This document shows, piece after piece, positions 1-8,150 of a stretch of 64,000 bases of DNA. Under the pieces are notes generated by a model. The model had not been told where the DNA came from, ran no database searches, and saw only the letters and a list, made by a program, of their open reading frames with translations. The translations under genes were made by a program, and so were the position numbers. This DNA comes from Streptomonospora mangrovi (GTDB taxonomy: Bacteria > Actinomycetota > Actinomycetes > Streptosporangiales > Streptosporangiaceae): positions 1 to 64,000 of the forward strand of contig NZ_JAJAQC010000014.1 of NCBI RefSeq assembly GCF_027604915.1, written 5' to 3'. How positions within the stretch are numbered: the first letter of the stretch is position 1; every line of letters starts with the position of its first letter.

Positions 1-91
1 TTTGTGCCCGCCCTTGGGGGGGGGGGGGGGGCCCCCGGGCGCGGGGGGGGGGGGGGGGGGCCCCCCCCGCGCCGGGCGCCGGGTACGGCGG
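1..91. repeat. G/C homopolymer stretch, probable sequence noise
   Basis: The first 70 or so bases are almost pure runs of G and C, including uninterrupted G runs of about 18-19. Nothing else in the window looks like this. The position at the very edge suggests a contig end or a poorly read GC tract. No reading frame through it should be trusted. It lies just downstream of the stop of the OmpA-domain gene, so a strong natural terminator there cannot be excluded. Confidence 0.6.
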
Positions 92-667
92 TCAGGATCC
101 CTCGAACACGATCTCCACGCGCCGGTTCTGCGCCCGGCCCCACGGCAGGTCGTTGCCCTCGGCGTCGGTCTCCTCGGCCACGGGCTCCTCGGCGCCGCGC
201 CCGCTCGCCTCGATGTCCGGGGCGTCGCCGCCCAGTTCCTCCAGCAGGGCGTCGCGCACCGCCTCGGCGCGGCGCTCGGAAAGCTCCTGGTTGTAGGAGG
301 CGTCGCCCAGGCCGTCGGAGTGGCCCACCACCTCGACGGTGCCCGAGGCCCCGCGCAGCCGCTCGGCGATGTCGGCCAGCTCCCCCTGGGCGTTGTCGGT
401 GAGCGTGGCCTCGTCGAACTCGAACAGCACGTCGGCGGCCACCGTGACCGTGGTGGTGCCGCCCTGGACCTCCTCGGTCTCCAGCGGCGTGATGGAGTTC
501 TCCAGGTCGATCGCCTGGACCGCCGTCTCCAGGTTGATCGGCTGGACGGCGGCCTCGCGGTCGGCGGCGGTGACGTCCTCGGGGCCGGGCTCGGCGGCGG
601 CCGGCGCGCCGGTCGCCAGCACGAGCGCCGCGGCCAGCGCCGCGGCCCCGCCGCGTAGCGGGCTCAT
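92..667 (-). CDS. OmpA-family C-terminal domain protein, exported
   Basis: A 191-residue protein. Residues 1 to about 25 form a signal peptide (Arg near the start, Ala/Leu-rich core, Ala-x-Ala). Residues ~85-190 form an OmpA/MotB peptidoglycan-binding domain, with the typical core VLFEFDEATLT, VVGHSDGLG, LSERRAEAV and RAQNRRVEIVF. Such domains bind the diaminopimelate stem peptide of the cell wall. The ATG at 667 overlaps the stop of the upstream lipoprotein gene in an ATGA, so the two are translationally coupled. Together they may form a wall-anchored envelope pair. The domain is clear; the specific role is unknown. Confidence 0.88.
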   Translation of the reverse strand: MSPLRGGAAALAAALVLATGAPAAAEPGPEDVTAADREAAVQPINLETAVQAIDLENSITPLETEEVQGGTTTVTVAADVLFEFDEATLTDNAQGELADIAERLRGASGTVEVVGHSDGLGDASYNQELSERRAEAVRDALLEELGGDAPDIEASGRGAEEPVAEETDAEGNDLPWGRAQNRRVEIVFEGS

Positions 668-1221
668 CGCAGCACCGGGACGTCGGTCACCGGCGGCAGC
701 CCGGCGACGTGCAGGTCCATGGTCTCCACGCCCTCGGGCGGCGCCGCGTAGGTGTAGCTCACCGGGCGGGGCTCGCCGAAGGGCAGGACGGTGTTGACCA
801 CGTCGGGGCCCAGTGACGACGCGTTGCCGGCCCGGACCACCTCGTGCTGGTTGAGGTTGACCGTGTCGACCAGGTAGGGGTAGGCGCCGAAGGAGCTCCA
901 CAGGTCGTACATGCTGGCCTCGGTGCCGCCGCTGCCGTCGTCGCCGGCGGTGATGGTGACGGTGAGCCGCATCAGCTCCCCGTCCACCTGGAGGGCGTGG
1001 ATCTGCACCTCGGCCTCGCCGTCGGCGTGGGAGTAGGGCCAGGTGGTCTCGGCGACGACCTCGGTGGTCTCGGCGGAGGCGGACCCGCCGCCGCTGTTCT
1101 CCTGGCCGCCGGCGCCGTCCGCGGGACCCTGGCCGTCGCCGTCACCGCCGCCCAGGCCGCACCCGGACAGCAGGAAGGCGAGGGCGAGCAGCGGTACCGC
1201 AGCCCTGATGGGGGATCGCAT
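664..1221 (-). CDS. putative lipoprotein, partner of OmpA-domain protein
   Basis: A 185-residue protein with a lipoprotein signal: positive start, Leu/Ala core and lipobox LLSGC at about residues 18-22. A Gly/Asp/Ser-rich linker follows, then a beta-rich domain of about 130 residues with no family I recognise (WPYSHADGEAEVQIHAL region). ATG at 1221 is preferred over the GTG at 1230 because GAGGAG lies 8 nt upstream of the ATG. The stop overlaps the OmpA gene start. It is probably anchored outside the membrane and works with the peptidoglycan-binding partner. Confidence 0.78.
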   Translation of the reverse strand: MRSPIRAAVPLLALAFLLSGCGLGGGDGDGQGPADGAGGQENSGGGSASAETTEVVAETTWPYSHADGEAEVQIHALQVDGELMRLTVTITAGDDGSGGTEASMYDLWSSFGAYPYLVDTVNLNQHEVVRAGNASSLGPDVVNTVLPFGEPRPVSYTYAAPPEGVETMDLHVAGLPPVTDVPVLR

Positions 1222-1471
1222 CGTGGGCACTCCTCGGGTCGGGGGGACGTTGCAGGGGACTCAGGGGTCGCTTCGGGGGTCACCGGTGCTGGACACGGCA
1301 CCGGCGGATTCCGTTCCGGGACATCATGGCCCAAAACCGGGTCCGGCGCACCGGGTGGTGTCCGCACCCGTCGCGACGTGCACCGATTATTCTCACGCGC
1401 TCCGCGCGCCGCCCGCCCGGGGTGCGCCGAACCAGCCGACCAGGTGGCGGGCGCCGATCCGGTAAGCAAAA

Positions 1472-1501
1472 CGCCCATCAGGCAAGAACGCCTGATGGGC
1501 G
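1472..1501 (-). terminator. rho-independent terminator of the tctCBA operon
   Basis: A perfect 12-bp stem (CGCCCATCAGGC and its complement) with a 6-nt loop, followed on the minus strand by TTTT. It starts 15 nt past the tctA stop and is one of the cleanest intrinsic terminators in the window. Confidence 0.9.
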
Positions 1502-1515
1502 AATCGGGGGTGGGA

Positions 1516-3039
1516 TCAGACCGGCGTCTTCTCCGCCTCCTCCGGCTGCCGCTGGGCACGGCGCCGCCGCAGCAGCGCCGCCAGCGGCGGCACGACGATG
1601 ACGGCGGCCAGCGCCACCAGCAGCGTCCCCGAGATCGGGCGGGTGAGGAACCCGGTGGGGTCGCCGTCGAACAGCAGCAGCGAGCGGCGCAGCGAGTCCT
1701 CCAGCAGCGAGCCCAGCACGAACGCCAGCACCAGCGGCCCCGGCTCGAACCCGAACTTCTTCATCAGGTAGCCGAGCAGCCCGAACACGATCACCAGGGC
1801 GATGTCGAAGACGCTGTTGCGCACGGTGTAGACGCCCACCAGCGTGATCAGCACCGTGATGGGCGCCAGGATGGTGGCGCGCACCCGCAGGATCTTCACG
1901 AACAGCCCCACCAGCGGGATGCTCATGATCAGCAGCAGGATGTTGCCGATGTACATCGAGTTGACCACGCCCCAGAACAGCTCCGGCTCGGCGGAGACCA
2001 GTTCGGGGCCGGGCTGCACGCCGTGGATCAGCAGCGCGCCGAAGATCATCGCCATCGTGGCGTTGGCGGGGATGCCCAGGGTCAGCAGCGGGATGAACGA
2101 CGACGTGGAGGCCGCGTTGTTGGCGGTCTCGGGCGCGGCCACGCCCTCCACCGCGCCCCGGCCGAACCGCTCGGGCGTGCGGGAGCGCCGCTTCTCCACC
2201 GCGTAGGCCGCCAGCGACGACAGCGTCGCGCCGCCGCCGGGCAGGATCCCCAGGAAGAAGCCGAGCACCGAGCCGCGCCCCATGGCGCCGGCCGACTGCC
2301 GCAGGTCGGCCCAGGAGGGCCAGGCGTTGGCGACCTTGGCGGGCGCGGCCGCCGCCGTGTGCCGCTGCTCCAGGTTGTGCAGGATCTCGCCGATGCCGAA
2401 CACGCCCATGGCGATCGGCACGAAGTCGAGCCCGTCGGCCAGCGACAGGGAGTCGAAGGTGAACCGCTCGACGCCGGCGAACGTGTCGCGGCCCACCGTG
2501 GCCAGCAGCAGCCCCACGCAGGCCGCGATGACCGCCTTGAGCCGGCCGCCGTTGCCCACCGTGGCCACCAGCAGGATGCCCAGCAGCGCCAGCGCGGTGT
2601 ACTCGGGCGGCCCGAAGTCCAGGGCGAAGCCCGCCACCAAGGGTGCCAGCAGCGACAGCGCCACGATCGACAGGGTGCCGCCCGCGAACGAGCCGATCGC
2701 CGCGACCCCCAGCGCCGTGCCCGCGCGGCCCTGGCGGGCCAGCGCGTGGCCGTCGAAGACCGTGACGACCGAGGACGCCTCACCGGGCAGGCGCAGCAGC
2801 ACCGAGGTGATGGTGCCGCCGTACTGGGCGCCGTAGAAGATGCCGGCCAGCATGATGATCGCGGTCACCGGCTCGGTGCCGAAGGTGATCGGCAGCAGGA
2901 TCGCGATGGTCGCGGCGGGGCCGAGTCCGGGCAGGACGCCGACCAGCATGCCGACCACGACGCCGATCAGGCAGTAGAGCAGGTTGACCGGTTCGAGGAC
3001 GACGCCGAACCCGTCGATCATGGGGGTCAGGGAATCCAT
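1516..3039 (-). CDS. tctA: tripartite tricarboxylate transporter large permease TctA
   Basis: A 507-residue polytopic membrane protein of the TctA family, the channel subunit of TTT carboxylate importers. The family hallmark PGLGPAATIAILLP lies near residue 30, and many hydrophobic helices follow. Length matches the usual ~500. ATG at 3039 is chosen because AGGA lies 6 nt upstream; the ATG at 3045 abuts the ribosome site too closely. It is the last gene of tctC-tctB-tctA. The adjacent aldarate dehydratases suggest the substrate is a sugar diacid such as galactarate, glucarate or talarate rather than citrate. That substrate call is inference. Confidence 0.93.
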   Translation of the reverse strand: MDSLTPMIDGFGVVLEPVNLLYCLIGVVVGMLVGVLPGLGPAATIAILLPITFGTEPVTAIIMLAGIFYGAQYGGTITSVLLRLPGEASSVVTVFDGHALARQGRAGTALGVAAIGSFAGGTLSIVALSLLAPLVAGFALDFGPPEYTALALLGILLVATVGNGGRLKAVIAACVGLLLATVGRDTFAGVERFTFDSLSLADGLDFVPIAMGVFGIGEILHNLEQRHTAAAAPAKVANAWPSWADLRQSAGAMGRGSVLGFFLGILPGGGATLSSLAAYAVEKRRSRTPERFGRGAVEGVAAPETANNAASTSSFIPLLTLGIPANATMAMIFGALLIHGVQPGPELVSAEPELFWGVVNSMYIGNILLLIMSIPLVGLFVKILRVRATILAPITVLITLVGVYTVRNSVFDIALVIVFGLLGYLMKKFGFEPGPLVLAFVLGSLLEDSLRRSLLLFDGDPTGFLTRPISGTLLVALAAVIVVPPLAALLRRRRAQRQPEEAEKTPV

Positions 3040-3074
3040 CGCCATTCCTAGGAGAGGGGCGGCCGGGGGCGGGC

Positions 3075-3728
3075 CTAGAAGAGGTGCGGGATCGGCACGG
3101 CGAGCAGGCCGACGAAGACCGCGTAGAAGGCGGCCACGATGGCCACCGAGGCAACGGCCGAGAGCCGCCAGGACTCCCCGCCCAAAAAGCGCAGCCAGAC
3201 GAAGGCCAGCAGCGCGGAGGGGATCTCGAAGCCGATCACGCCGACCACCGCGACGAAGGCGACCATGGTCGCCAGCGCGGCCACGACCTTCCAGCTCGCC
3301 GGGGAGAACACCTCGGTGTCGCGGGTGCGGCGGACGCCGGGGAGCAGGGCCGCGCCCAGGAGGGTGATGGCGGCGCTGATGATCAGCGGCCAGGTGCCGG
3401 CGGCGGGTTCGGCGGGCGTGCCAACGCCCAGCGACCACGAGCCGGCGATCCCGGCCCCGCCCAGCGCCATCACCACGAGGGCGACGGCGGCGTTGGCCAC
3501 CGGTCCCATCGGAGCGACGACCGGCTCGGTGGGCTCGGCGGGGTCAACGGGGGCGGCGGCGTCGGCGGGGTCCGCGCCGGCGCCCTCGGGGACGTCGCCG
3601 GGCGCGGGGGCCTCGGTTGTGCCGGCGGGCGCCGCCGGGCGCGGCGCGGGCACGGCCGCCTCGGCGGCGGGGGAGGGCGCGGCGGCGTCCTCGCCCTCGC
3701 CGGGGCGCTCGACCGGGCGGGCGCTCAC
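3075..3728 (-). CDS. tctB: tripartite tricarboxylate transporter small permease TctB
   Basis: Residues ~75-217 are the four-helix TctB small permease, which pairs with TctA. The GTG at 3728 overlaps the tctC stop (GTGA), so coupling is likely. This start adds a Pro/Ala/Glu-rich stretch of about 70 residues before the first helix, which is unusual because family members are normally ~150 residues. An internal ATG at 3509 would give a conventional 144-residue protein but has no visible ribosome site. The AGGAGG before the GTG is only about 1 nt away, so the start is not settled. Confidence 0.85.
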   Translation of the reverse strand: MSARPVERPGEGEDAAAPSPAAEAAVPAPRPAAPAGTTEAPAPGDVPEGAGADPADAAAPVDPAEPTEPVVAPMGPVANAAVALVVMALGGAGIAGSWSLGVGTPAEPAAGTWPLIISAAITLLGAALLPGVRRTRDTEVFSPASWKVVAALATMVAFVAVVGVIGFEIPSALLAFVWLRFLGGESWRLSAVASVAIVAAFYAVFVGLLAVPIPHLF

Positions 3729-4741
3729 CCCTCCTCGCTCAGGTCGATCCCGTACTCCTCGACCATGCCCCGGTACTCCTCCAGGTAGCCGGTCCACTCC
3801 TCGGTGACCTCCTCGGGCGCGCTCTCGTGCGCGGTGAGCAGGTTGTCCTCGTTGAACGACTGGTAGGAATCGGTCTCGAAGACCGAGGTGAACGCGGTCC
3901 GCAGCTCCTCGACGACCGCGTCGGGGGTGCCGGCGGGCGCCACGACCGCGCGGTACTGGGAGACGCGCACCTCGTAGCCCTCCTCCACCGCGGTGGGGAC
4001 GTCGGGCAGGTACTGGTTGGTCTCCTCGGAGAAGGTCACCAGCGGCACCAGCTCGCCGGCCTCGATCTGGGCGATGGCCTCGCCAAGCTGCACGGCCGCC
4101 ACGTCGACCTCCTCGCCCAGCACGGCGGTGAGGGTGGGGGAGCCGCCGGTGAAGGGGACCGCGGTGCCGTCCACGCCGGCCTGCTCGAACAGCAGTTCCT
4201 GGGCGAGCTGGCTGCCGGTGCCCACGCCGGTGGTGCCGAACTTCAGCCCGCCGCCGGCGTCGACCACGTCCTGGAGGGAGTCGTAGTCGGAGGCGGCGGC
4301 CGTGACGAGCACGTAGTCGTCGCGGGAGACCCCGGTGACCACCTCGTAGTCGTTGATGTCCACGGCCTCCTCGTCGGACACCGCCAGGGGGGTGATCGCG
4401 GTGAGCGAGGCGTTGATGACCATCAGGTGCTGGCCGTTGGGCTCCTCCTCCGCGAGCTGGTTGGCGGCCAGGGCGCCGTTGGCGCCGGGGGCGTTCTCCA
4501 CGGGCATCGCGACGCCCAACTCCTCGGAGGCGCCTTCGGCGAGCGCGCGGGCGATCAGGTCGGTGCTGCCGCCCGCGTCCTGGCCGACCAGCATCGTGAT
4601 CGGCCCCTGGGGGAACTCCTCGCCCCCGCCGGCCCCGCCGCCCAGGTTGCCCCCGCACGCCGCGGCCGACAGCGTGGCCGTCACGGCCAGGGCCGACACC
4701 GCGCCCCGGCGTACGTTCCGCCCGCTGGGAAGCTGGATCAT
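3725..4741 (-). CDS. tctC: tripartite tricarboxylate transporter solute-binding lipoprotein TctC
   Basis: A 338-residue Bug/TctC-family extracytoplasmic receptor. Residues 1-30 carry a lipoprotein signal with lipobox SAAAC. The mature part has the family beta-strand and ligand loop (FPQGPITMLVGQDAGGSTD) and the Asp/Gly loops typical of carboxylate binding. ATG at 4741 has AGGAGG 4-5 nt upstream. It is the first gene of the operon, divergent from the LysR gene. It probably binds an aldarate, judged by its neighbours. Confidence 0.93.
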   Translation of the reverse strand: MIQLPSGRNVRRGAVSALAVTATLSAAACGGNLGGGAGGGEEFPQGPITMLVGQDAGGSTDLIARALAEGASEELGVAMPVENAPGANGALAANQLAEEEPNGQHLMVINASLTAITPLAVSDEEAVDINDYEVVTGVSRDDYVLVTAAASDYDSLQDVVDAGGGLKFGTTGVGTGSQLAQELLFEQAGVDGTAVPFTGGSPTLTAVLGEEVDVAAVQLGEAIAQIEAGELVPLVTFSEETNQYLPDVPTAVEEGYEVRVSQYRAVVAPAGTPDAVVEELRTAFTSVFETDSYQSFNEDNLLTAHESAPEEVTEEWTGYLEEYRGMVEEYGIDLSEEG

Positions 4742-4810
4742 GCGTCCTCCTCGGGTAAGCTCCTCACCCGCCACGCGATGTGAGCGCCGCCACTATGGCG
4801 AGTGAGTCGC

Positions 4811-4840
4811 AGCATAGGAGGAGCGATCATGCATGTCCAA
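4811..4840 (-). promoter_or_regulatory. predicted promoter of tctCBA
   Basis: On the minus strand a -35 TTGGAC (4840-4835) and a -10 TATGCT (4816-4811) are separated by 18 nt, giving a start near 4804. The LysR-type box at 4860-4876 is then centred about 64 bp upstream, the classical LysR recognition position. Confidence 0.6.
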
Positions 4841-4859
4841 GTCAAATCCGACATAGCCT

Positions 4860-4876
4860 GATACCTTCTTGGCATC
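4860..4876. promoter_or_regulatory. LysR-type T-N11-A operator, tct/lysR divergent region
   Basis: The 17-bp dyad GATACC-N5-GGCATC contains the T-N11-A signature of LysR regulators. Read on the other strand it is GATGCC-N5-GGTATC, identical in both half-sites to the element at 5782-5798. It ends 1 nt before the LysR ATG, so binding there would also repress lysR. Confidence 0.72.
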
Positions 4877-4877
4877 C

Positions 4878-5780
4878 ATGTTCTCCTTCGACCAACTGCG
4901 CGGATTCGTCGCCATCGCCGAGGAACTCCACTTCGGCCGCGCCGCCGAGCGCCTCGCCATGACCCAGCCGCCGCTGAGCCGGCAGATCCAGAAGCTGGAG
5001 CGCGAGGTCGGGGTCCGGCTCCTCGAACGCGACAGCCGCCGCGTGGTGCTCACCGCCGCCGGCGAGGCGTTTTTGACCGAGGCGCGCCGCCTGCTCGCGC
5101 TCGCCGAGAGCGCGCCCGACCTCGCCCGGCGGATCTCGGCCGGCTCGCGCGGCACGCTGCGGATCGGGTTCACGGCCGCGTCGTCCTACGGCGTGCTCGG
5201 GCGGCTGCTCAACACGCTGGAGCGGGAGCTGCCCGAGATCGACGTCGACCTGTTCGAGATGGTCACCCGCGAGCAGGTCGACGCCCTGCTCGGCGGCGAA
5301 CTCGACGTCGGCCTGGCGCGCCCGCCGTTCGACACCGACGTGTTCGGCTCGCGGGTGCTGCACCGCGAGGGGCTGCTGCTGGCCGTGCCCGCCGCCCACC
5401 CGCTGGCCCGCCGCGACGGCGCGCTGAGCGTGGAGCACCTGGTCGACGTGCCGCTGATCATGCACTCGCCGACCAAGGCCCGCTACTTCTACGACCTGGT
5501 CGTGGGGCTGATGCCGATCGCCCACCAGAACGTGGTGCACACGGTGAGCCAGGTGCTCACCATGGTCTGGCTGGTGGCGGCGGGGCGCGGGGTGGCGTTC
5601 GTGCCCGCCTCGGCCACCGGCCTGGGGGTGGCCGGGGTGGTCTACAAGCAGCTCGCCGGGCTGCCCGAGGACCCGGTGGAACTGCACGTCATCTGGCTGC
5701 GGGAGACGCGCAACCCGGTCGTGCACCGCGCGCTGGAGGTGTGGGGCTCCCGGCGCGGCGGCGCCGAGGGCGGCATCTGA
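4878..5780 (+). CDS. LysR-family regulator of the aldarate module
   Basis: A 300-residue LysR protein. The N-terminal winged helix spans residues 1-60 (FDQLRGFVAIAEELHFGRAA, then MTQPPLSRQIQKLE), and the substrate-binding domain fills the rest. ATG at 4878 is preferred over the upstream TTG because LysR proteins begin directly at this helix. No ribosome site is visible, so it may be leaderless or poorly translated. It lies between the importer operon and the two catabolic genes, with matching dyads on both sides. It probably senses an aldarate or a catabolic intermediate. Confidence 0.93.
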   Translation: MFSFDQLRGFVAIAEELHFGRAAERLAMTQPPLSRQIQKLEREVGVRLLERDSRRVVLTAAGEAFLTEARRLLALAESAPDLARRISAGSRGTLRIGFTAASSYGVLGRLLNTLERELPEIDVDLFEMVTREQVDALLGGELDVGLARPPFDTDVFGSRVLHREGLLLAVPAAHPLARRDGALSVEHLVDVPLIMHSPTKARYFYDLVVGLMPIAHQNVVHTVSQVLTMVWLVAAGRGVAFVPASATGLGVAGVVYKQLAGLPEDPVELHVIWLRETRNPVVHRALEVWGSRRGGAEGGI

Positions 5781-5781
5781 C

Positions 5782-5798
5782 GATGCCGTGGCGGTATC
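5782..5798. promoter_or_regulatory. LysR-type T-N11-A operator upstream of kdgD
   Basis: GATGCC-N5-GGTATC begins just after the lysR stop. A predicted promoter follows, with TTGGAC at 5818-5823 and TACGGT at 5843-5848 (19-nt spacer). The box is centred about 65 bp upstream of its start near 5855, mirroring the tct side. Confidence 0.7.
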
Positions 5799-5907
5799 GG
5801 TCAATGCCCAGGTTGTCTTGGACAGCATCGAAGAGCGGTCCGTACGGTAACGCACAACACAGCACCCCCCGCATGGGCGGGCTTGACCTGCCGATCTAAG
5901 GACGCAC

Positions 5908-6822
5908 GTGAACACGATGCACCCCGGTGACCTCGCCGACCGGCTGAAGTCCGGCCTCCTGTCGTTCCCCGTCACCCACTTCGACCGCGACCTGGCCTTC
6001 GACGAGGCGCGCTACCGCGAACACCTCGCCTGGCAGGCCGGCCACGGCGTCTCCGGCCTGTTCGCCGCCGGCGGGACCGGCGAGGGCTTCTCCCTCACCC
6101 CCGCCGAGATCGACGCGGTGGTGCGCACCGCCGTGGACGAGGTCGGCGGCACGGTGCCCGTCATCGCCCCCGCCACCGGCGGCACGGCGGCGGCGGTCGC
6201 CCAGGCCCGCGCCGCCCAGGAGGCCGGCGCCGACGGCGTCCTGCTGCTGCCGCCCTACCTCACCGAGGCCGGGCAGGCCGGCCTGATCGAGCACGTCAGC
6301 GCGGTCTGCGCGGCCACCGACCTCGGCGTCATCGCCTACAGCCGGGCCAACGCGGTCTACACCGACACCACCGTCGCGGCGCTGGCCGAGCGCAACCCCA
6401 ACCTCATCGGGCTCAAGGACGGCGTCGGCAACATCGAGGCGATGACCCGCACCTACGCCAGGGTCGGCGACCGGCTCATCTACATCGGCGGGCTGCCCAC
6501 GGCCGAGACCTTCGCGCTGCCGCTGCTGCAACTGGGCGTGAGCACCTACTCCTCGGCCATGTACAACTTCGCGCCCGAGTTCGCGATGGGGTTCTTCGAG
6601 GCGGTCCGCGCCCAGGACCGCGAGGCGGTGTACCGCAAGCTCAACGAGTTCGTGATCCCCTACCTGGACATCCGCGACCGCGCGCGCGGCTACGCGGTGT
6701 CGATCGTCAAGGCCGGCCTGGACGCGGTCGGCCGCCACGGCGGCCCGGTCCGCCCGCCGCTGACCGGCCTCACCGAGGCCGAGCGCGGCGAACTGGCCGC
6801 CCTGGTCGAGAAGGTGGCGTGA
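5908..6822 (+). CDS. kdgD: 5-dehydro-4-deoxyglucarate dehydratase
   Basis: A 304-residue member of the DapA/NAL class I aldolase superfamily, KdgD branch. It would convert 5-dehydro-4-deoxy-D-glucarate to 2,5-dioxopentanoate plus CO2 and water. The Schiff-base lysine is in [10 protein letters not shown] (K170). The SFPVTHFD start and the FAAGGTGEG loop are typical. GTG at 5908 has AAGGA 5 nt upstream. It is followed 70 bp later by the aldarate dehydratase that makes its substrate. An aldehyde dehydrogenase to 2-oxoglutarate is not in the window. Confidence 0.9.
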   Translation: MNTMHPGDLADRLKSGLLSFPVTHFDRDLAFDEARYREHLAWQAGHGVSGLFAAGGTGEGFSLTPAEIDAVVRTAVDEVGGTVPVIAPATGGTAAAVAQARAAQEAGADGVLLLPPYLTEAGQAGLIEHVSAVCAATDLGVIAYSRANAVYTDTTVAALAERNPNLIGLKDGVGNIEAMTRTYARVGDRLIYIGGLPTAETFALPLLQLGVSTYSSAMYNFAPEFAMGFFEAVRAQDREAVYRKLNEFVIPYLDIRDRARGYAVSIVKAGLDAVGRHGGPVRPPLTGLTEAERGELAALVEKVA

Positions 6823-6892
6823 GCGCCACCCCGCCGCGCCCGCGCCCGGCGCGCCGCGTCACCTCCACCACGACGAGGACCCCGGAGAACCG

Positions 6893-8089
6893 ATGACCAC
6901 ACAGCCCCAGTCCCTCGCCGCCCCCGGCGGCGCCGCGACCGCCGCCTCCGCCGACCGGATCGCCTCGGTGACGCTCTCCCGCGTGGACCTGCCCCTGGCC
7001 ACGCCCATCAGCGACGCCAAGGTGCTCACCGGGCGGCAGAAGCCCCTCACCTCGGTGTCGATGCTGTTCGCCGAGATCCGCACCGAGGAGGGGTGGGAGG
7101 GCGTCGGCTACACCTACTCCAAGCGGGCCGGGGGGCCGGGGCAGTACGCCCACGCCCGGGAAATCGCCCCCGAACTGGTCGGGGAGGACCCCAGCGACAT
7201 CCAGCGGCTGTGGACCAAGCTGGTGTGGGCGGGCGCGTCGGTGGGGCGCAGCGGGCTGGCCACGCAGGCGATCGCGGCCATCGACATCGCCCTGTGGGAC
7301 CTCAAGGCCAAGCGGGCCGGCCTGCCGCTGGCCAAGCTGCTGGGCGCCCACCGCGACGCGGTGCGCTGCTACAACACCTCGGGCGGCTTCCTGTCGACGC
7401 CGCTGGAGCAGGTGGTGGAGAACACCCGGGCGGCCCGGGCGGCGGGCATCGGCGGGATCAAGATCAAGGTCGGCCACCCCGACAACCGCGAGGACCTCAA
7501 GCGCGTGGCGGCGGTGCGGGAGGAACTGGGCGACTTCCCGCTGATGGTGGACGCCAACCAGCAGTGGAACCGCAGCACGGCGGTGCGGATGGGCCGCACA
7601 CTGGAGGAGTTCGGGCTGGTGTGGATCGAGGAGCCACTCGACGCCTACGACGCGGAGGGCCACGCGGCCTTGGCGCGCGAGCTGGCCACGCCGATCGCCA
7701 CGGGCGAGATGCTGACCAGCGCGCGCGAGCACGAGGACCTGATCCGGATCGGCGCGGTCGACTTCATGCAGCCCGACGCCCCGCGCGTGGGCGGGGTGAC
7801 GCCGTTCCTCAGCATCATGGAAAGCGGTCGGCGCGCGGGCGTGCGGATGGCCCCGCACTTCGCGATGGAGATCCACGTCCACCTGGCCGCCGCCTACGAG
7901 ATCGACCCGTGGGTGGAGCACTTCGACTGGCTCCAGCCCCTGTTCAACGAGCGCCTGACGATCGCCGACGGCCACATGCACATCCCGCCGCGCCCGGGGC
8001 TGGGCTTCACGATAAGCGAGCAGGCTCGGGAATGGACGGCGCAAAGCGTCCAAGTCGACGCGAACGGCCGCACCGACGTGAAGGGGTAG
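6893..8089 (+). CDS. galactarate / L-talarate dehydratase (enolase superfamily)
   Basis: A 398-residue mandelate racemase/muconate lactonizing-type protein. Its closest remembered match is the Salmonella L-talarate/galactarate dehydratase: the lysine motif GGIKIKVG, metal ligands in MVDANQQWNR, WIEEPLDAYD and ATGEMLTS, and the C-terminal APHFAMEIHVHL histidine segment all fit. It would dehydrate an acid sugar to 5-dehydro-4-deoxyglucarate, which KdgD consumes. ATG at 6893 has GGAG about 7 nt upstream. Which aldarate is preferred cannot be told from sequence. Confidence 0.88.
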   Translation: MTTQPQSLAAPGGAATAASADRIASVTLSRVDLPLATPISDAKVLTGRQKPLTSVSMLFAEIRTEEGWEGVGYTYSKRAGGPGQYAHAREIAPELVGEDPSDIQRLWTKLVWAGASVGRSGLATQAIAAIDIALWDLKAKRAGLPLAKLLGAHRDAVRCYNTSGGFLSTPLEQVVENTRAARAAGIGGIKIKVGHPDNREDLKRVAAVREELGDFPLMVDANQQWNRSTAVRMGRTLEEFGLVWIEEPLDAYDAEGHAALARELATPIATGEMLTSAREHEDLIRIGAVDFMQPDAPRVGGVTPFLSIMESGRRAGVRMAPHFAMEIHVHLAAAYEIDPWVEHFDWLQPLFNERLTIADGHMHIPPRPGLGFTISEQAREWTAQSVQVDANGRTDVKG

Positions 8090-8097
8090 TCGGGAGT

Positions 8098-8136
8098 TGA
8101 TGCCCGGTACCGCCCGAGAGGCGGTACCGGACATCA
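8098..8136 (+). terminator. hairpin terminating the kdgD operon
   Basis: An 11-bp perfect stem (CCGGTACCGCC) around a 5-nt loop, extended by five more pairs past one mismatch. It begins 9 nt after the dehydratase stop. It lacks a strong T tract. It also separates the operon from the CRISPR array. Confidence 0.7.
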
Positions 8137-8150
8137 GTTATGTGCGGGGC

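Noticed and set aside
844-3051. Long plus-strand open frame opposite the lipoprotein and tctA genes
   Set aside because: Composed of His/Gln/Arg-rich shadow sequence across an intergenic terminator and a clear TctA gene.
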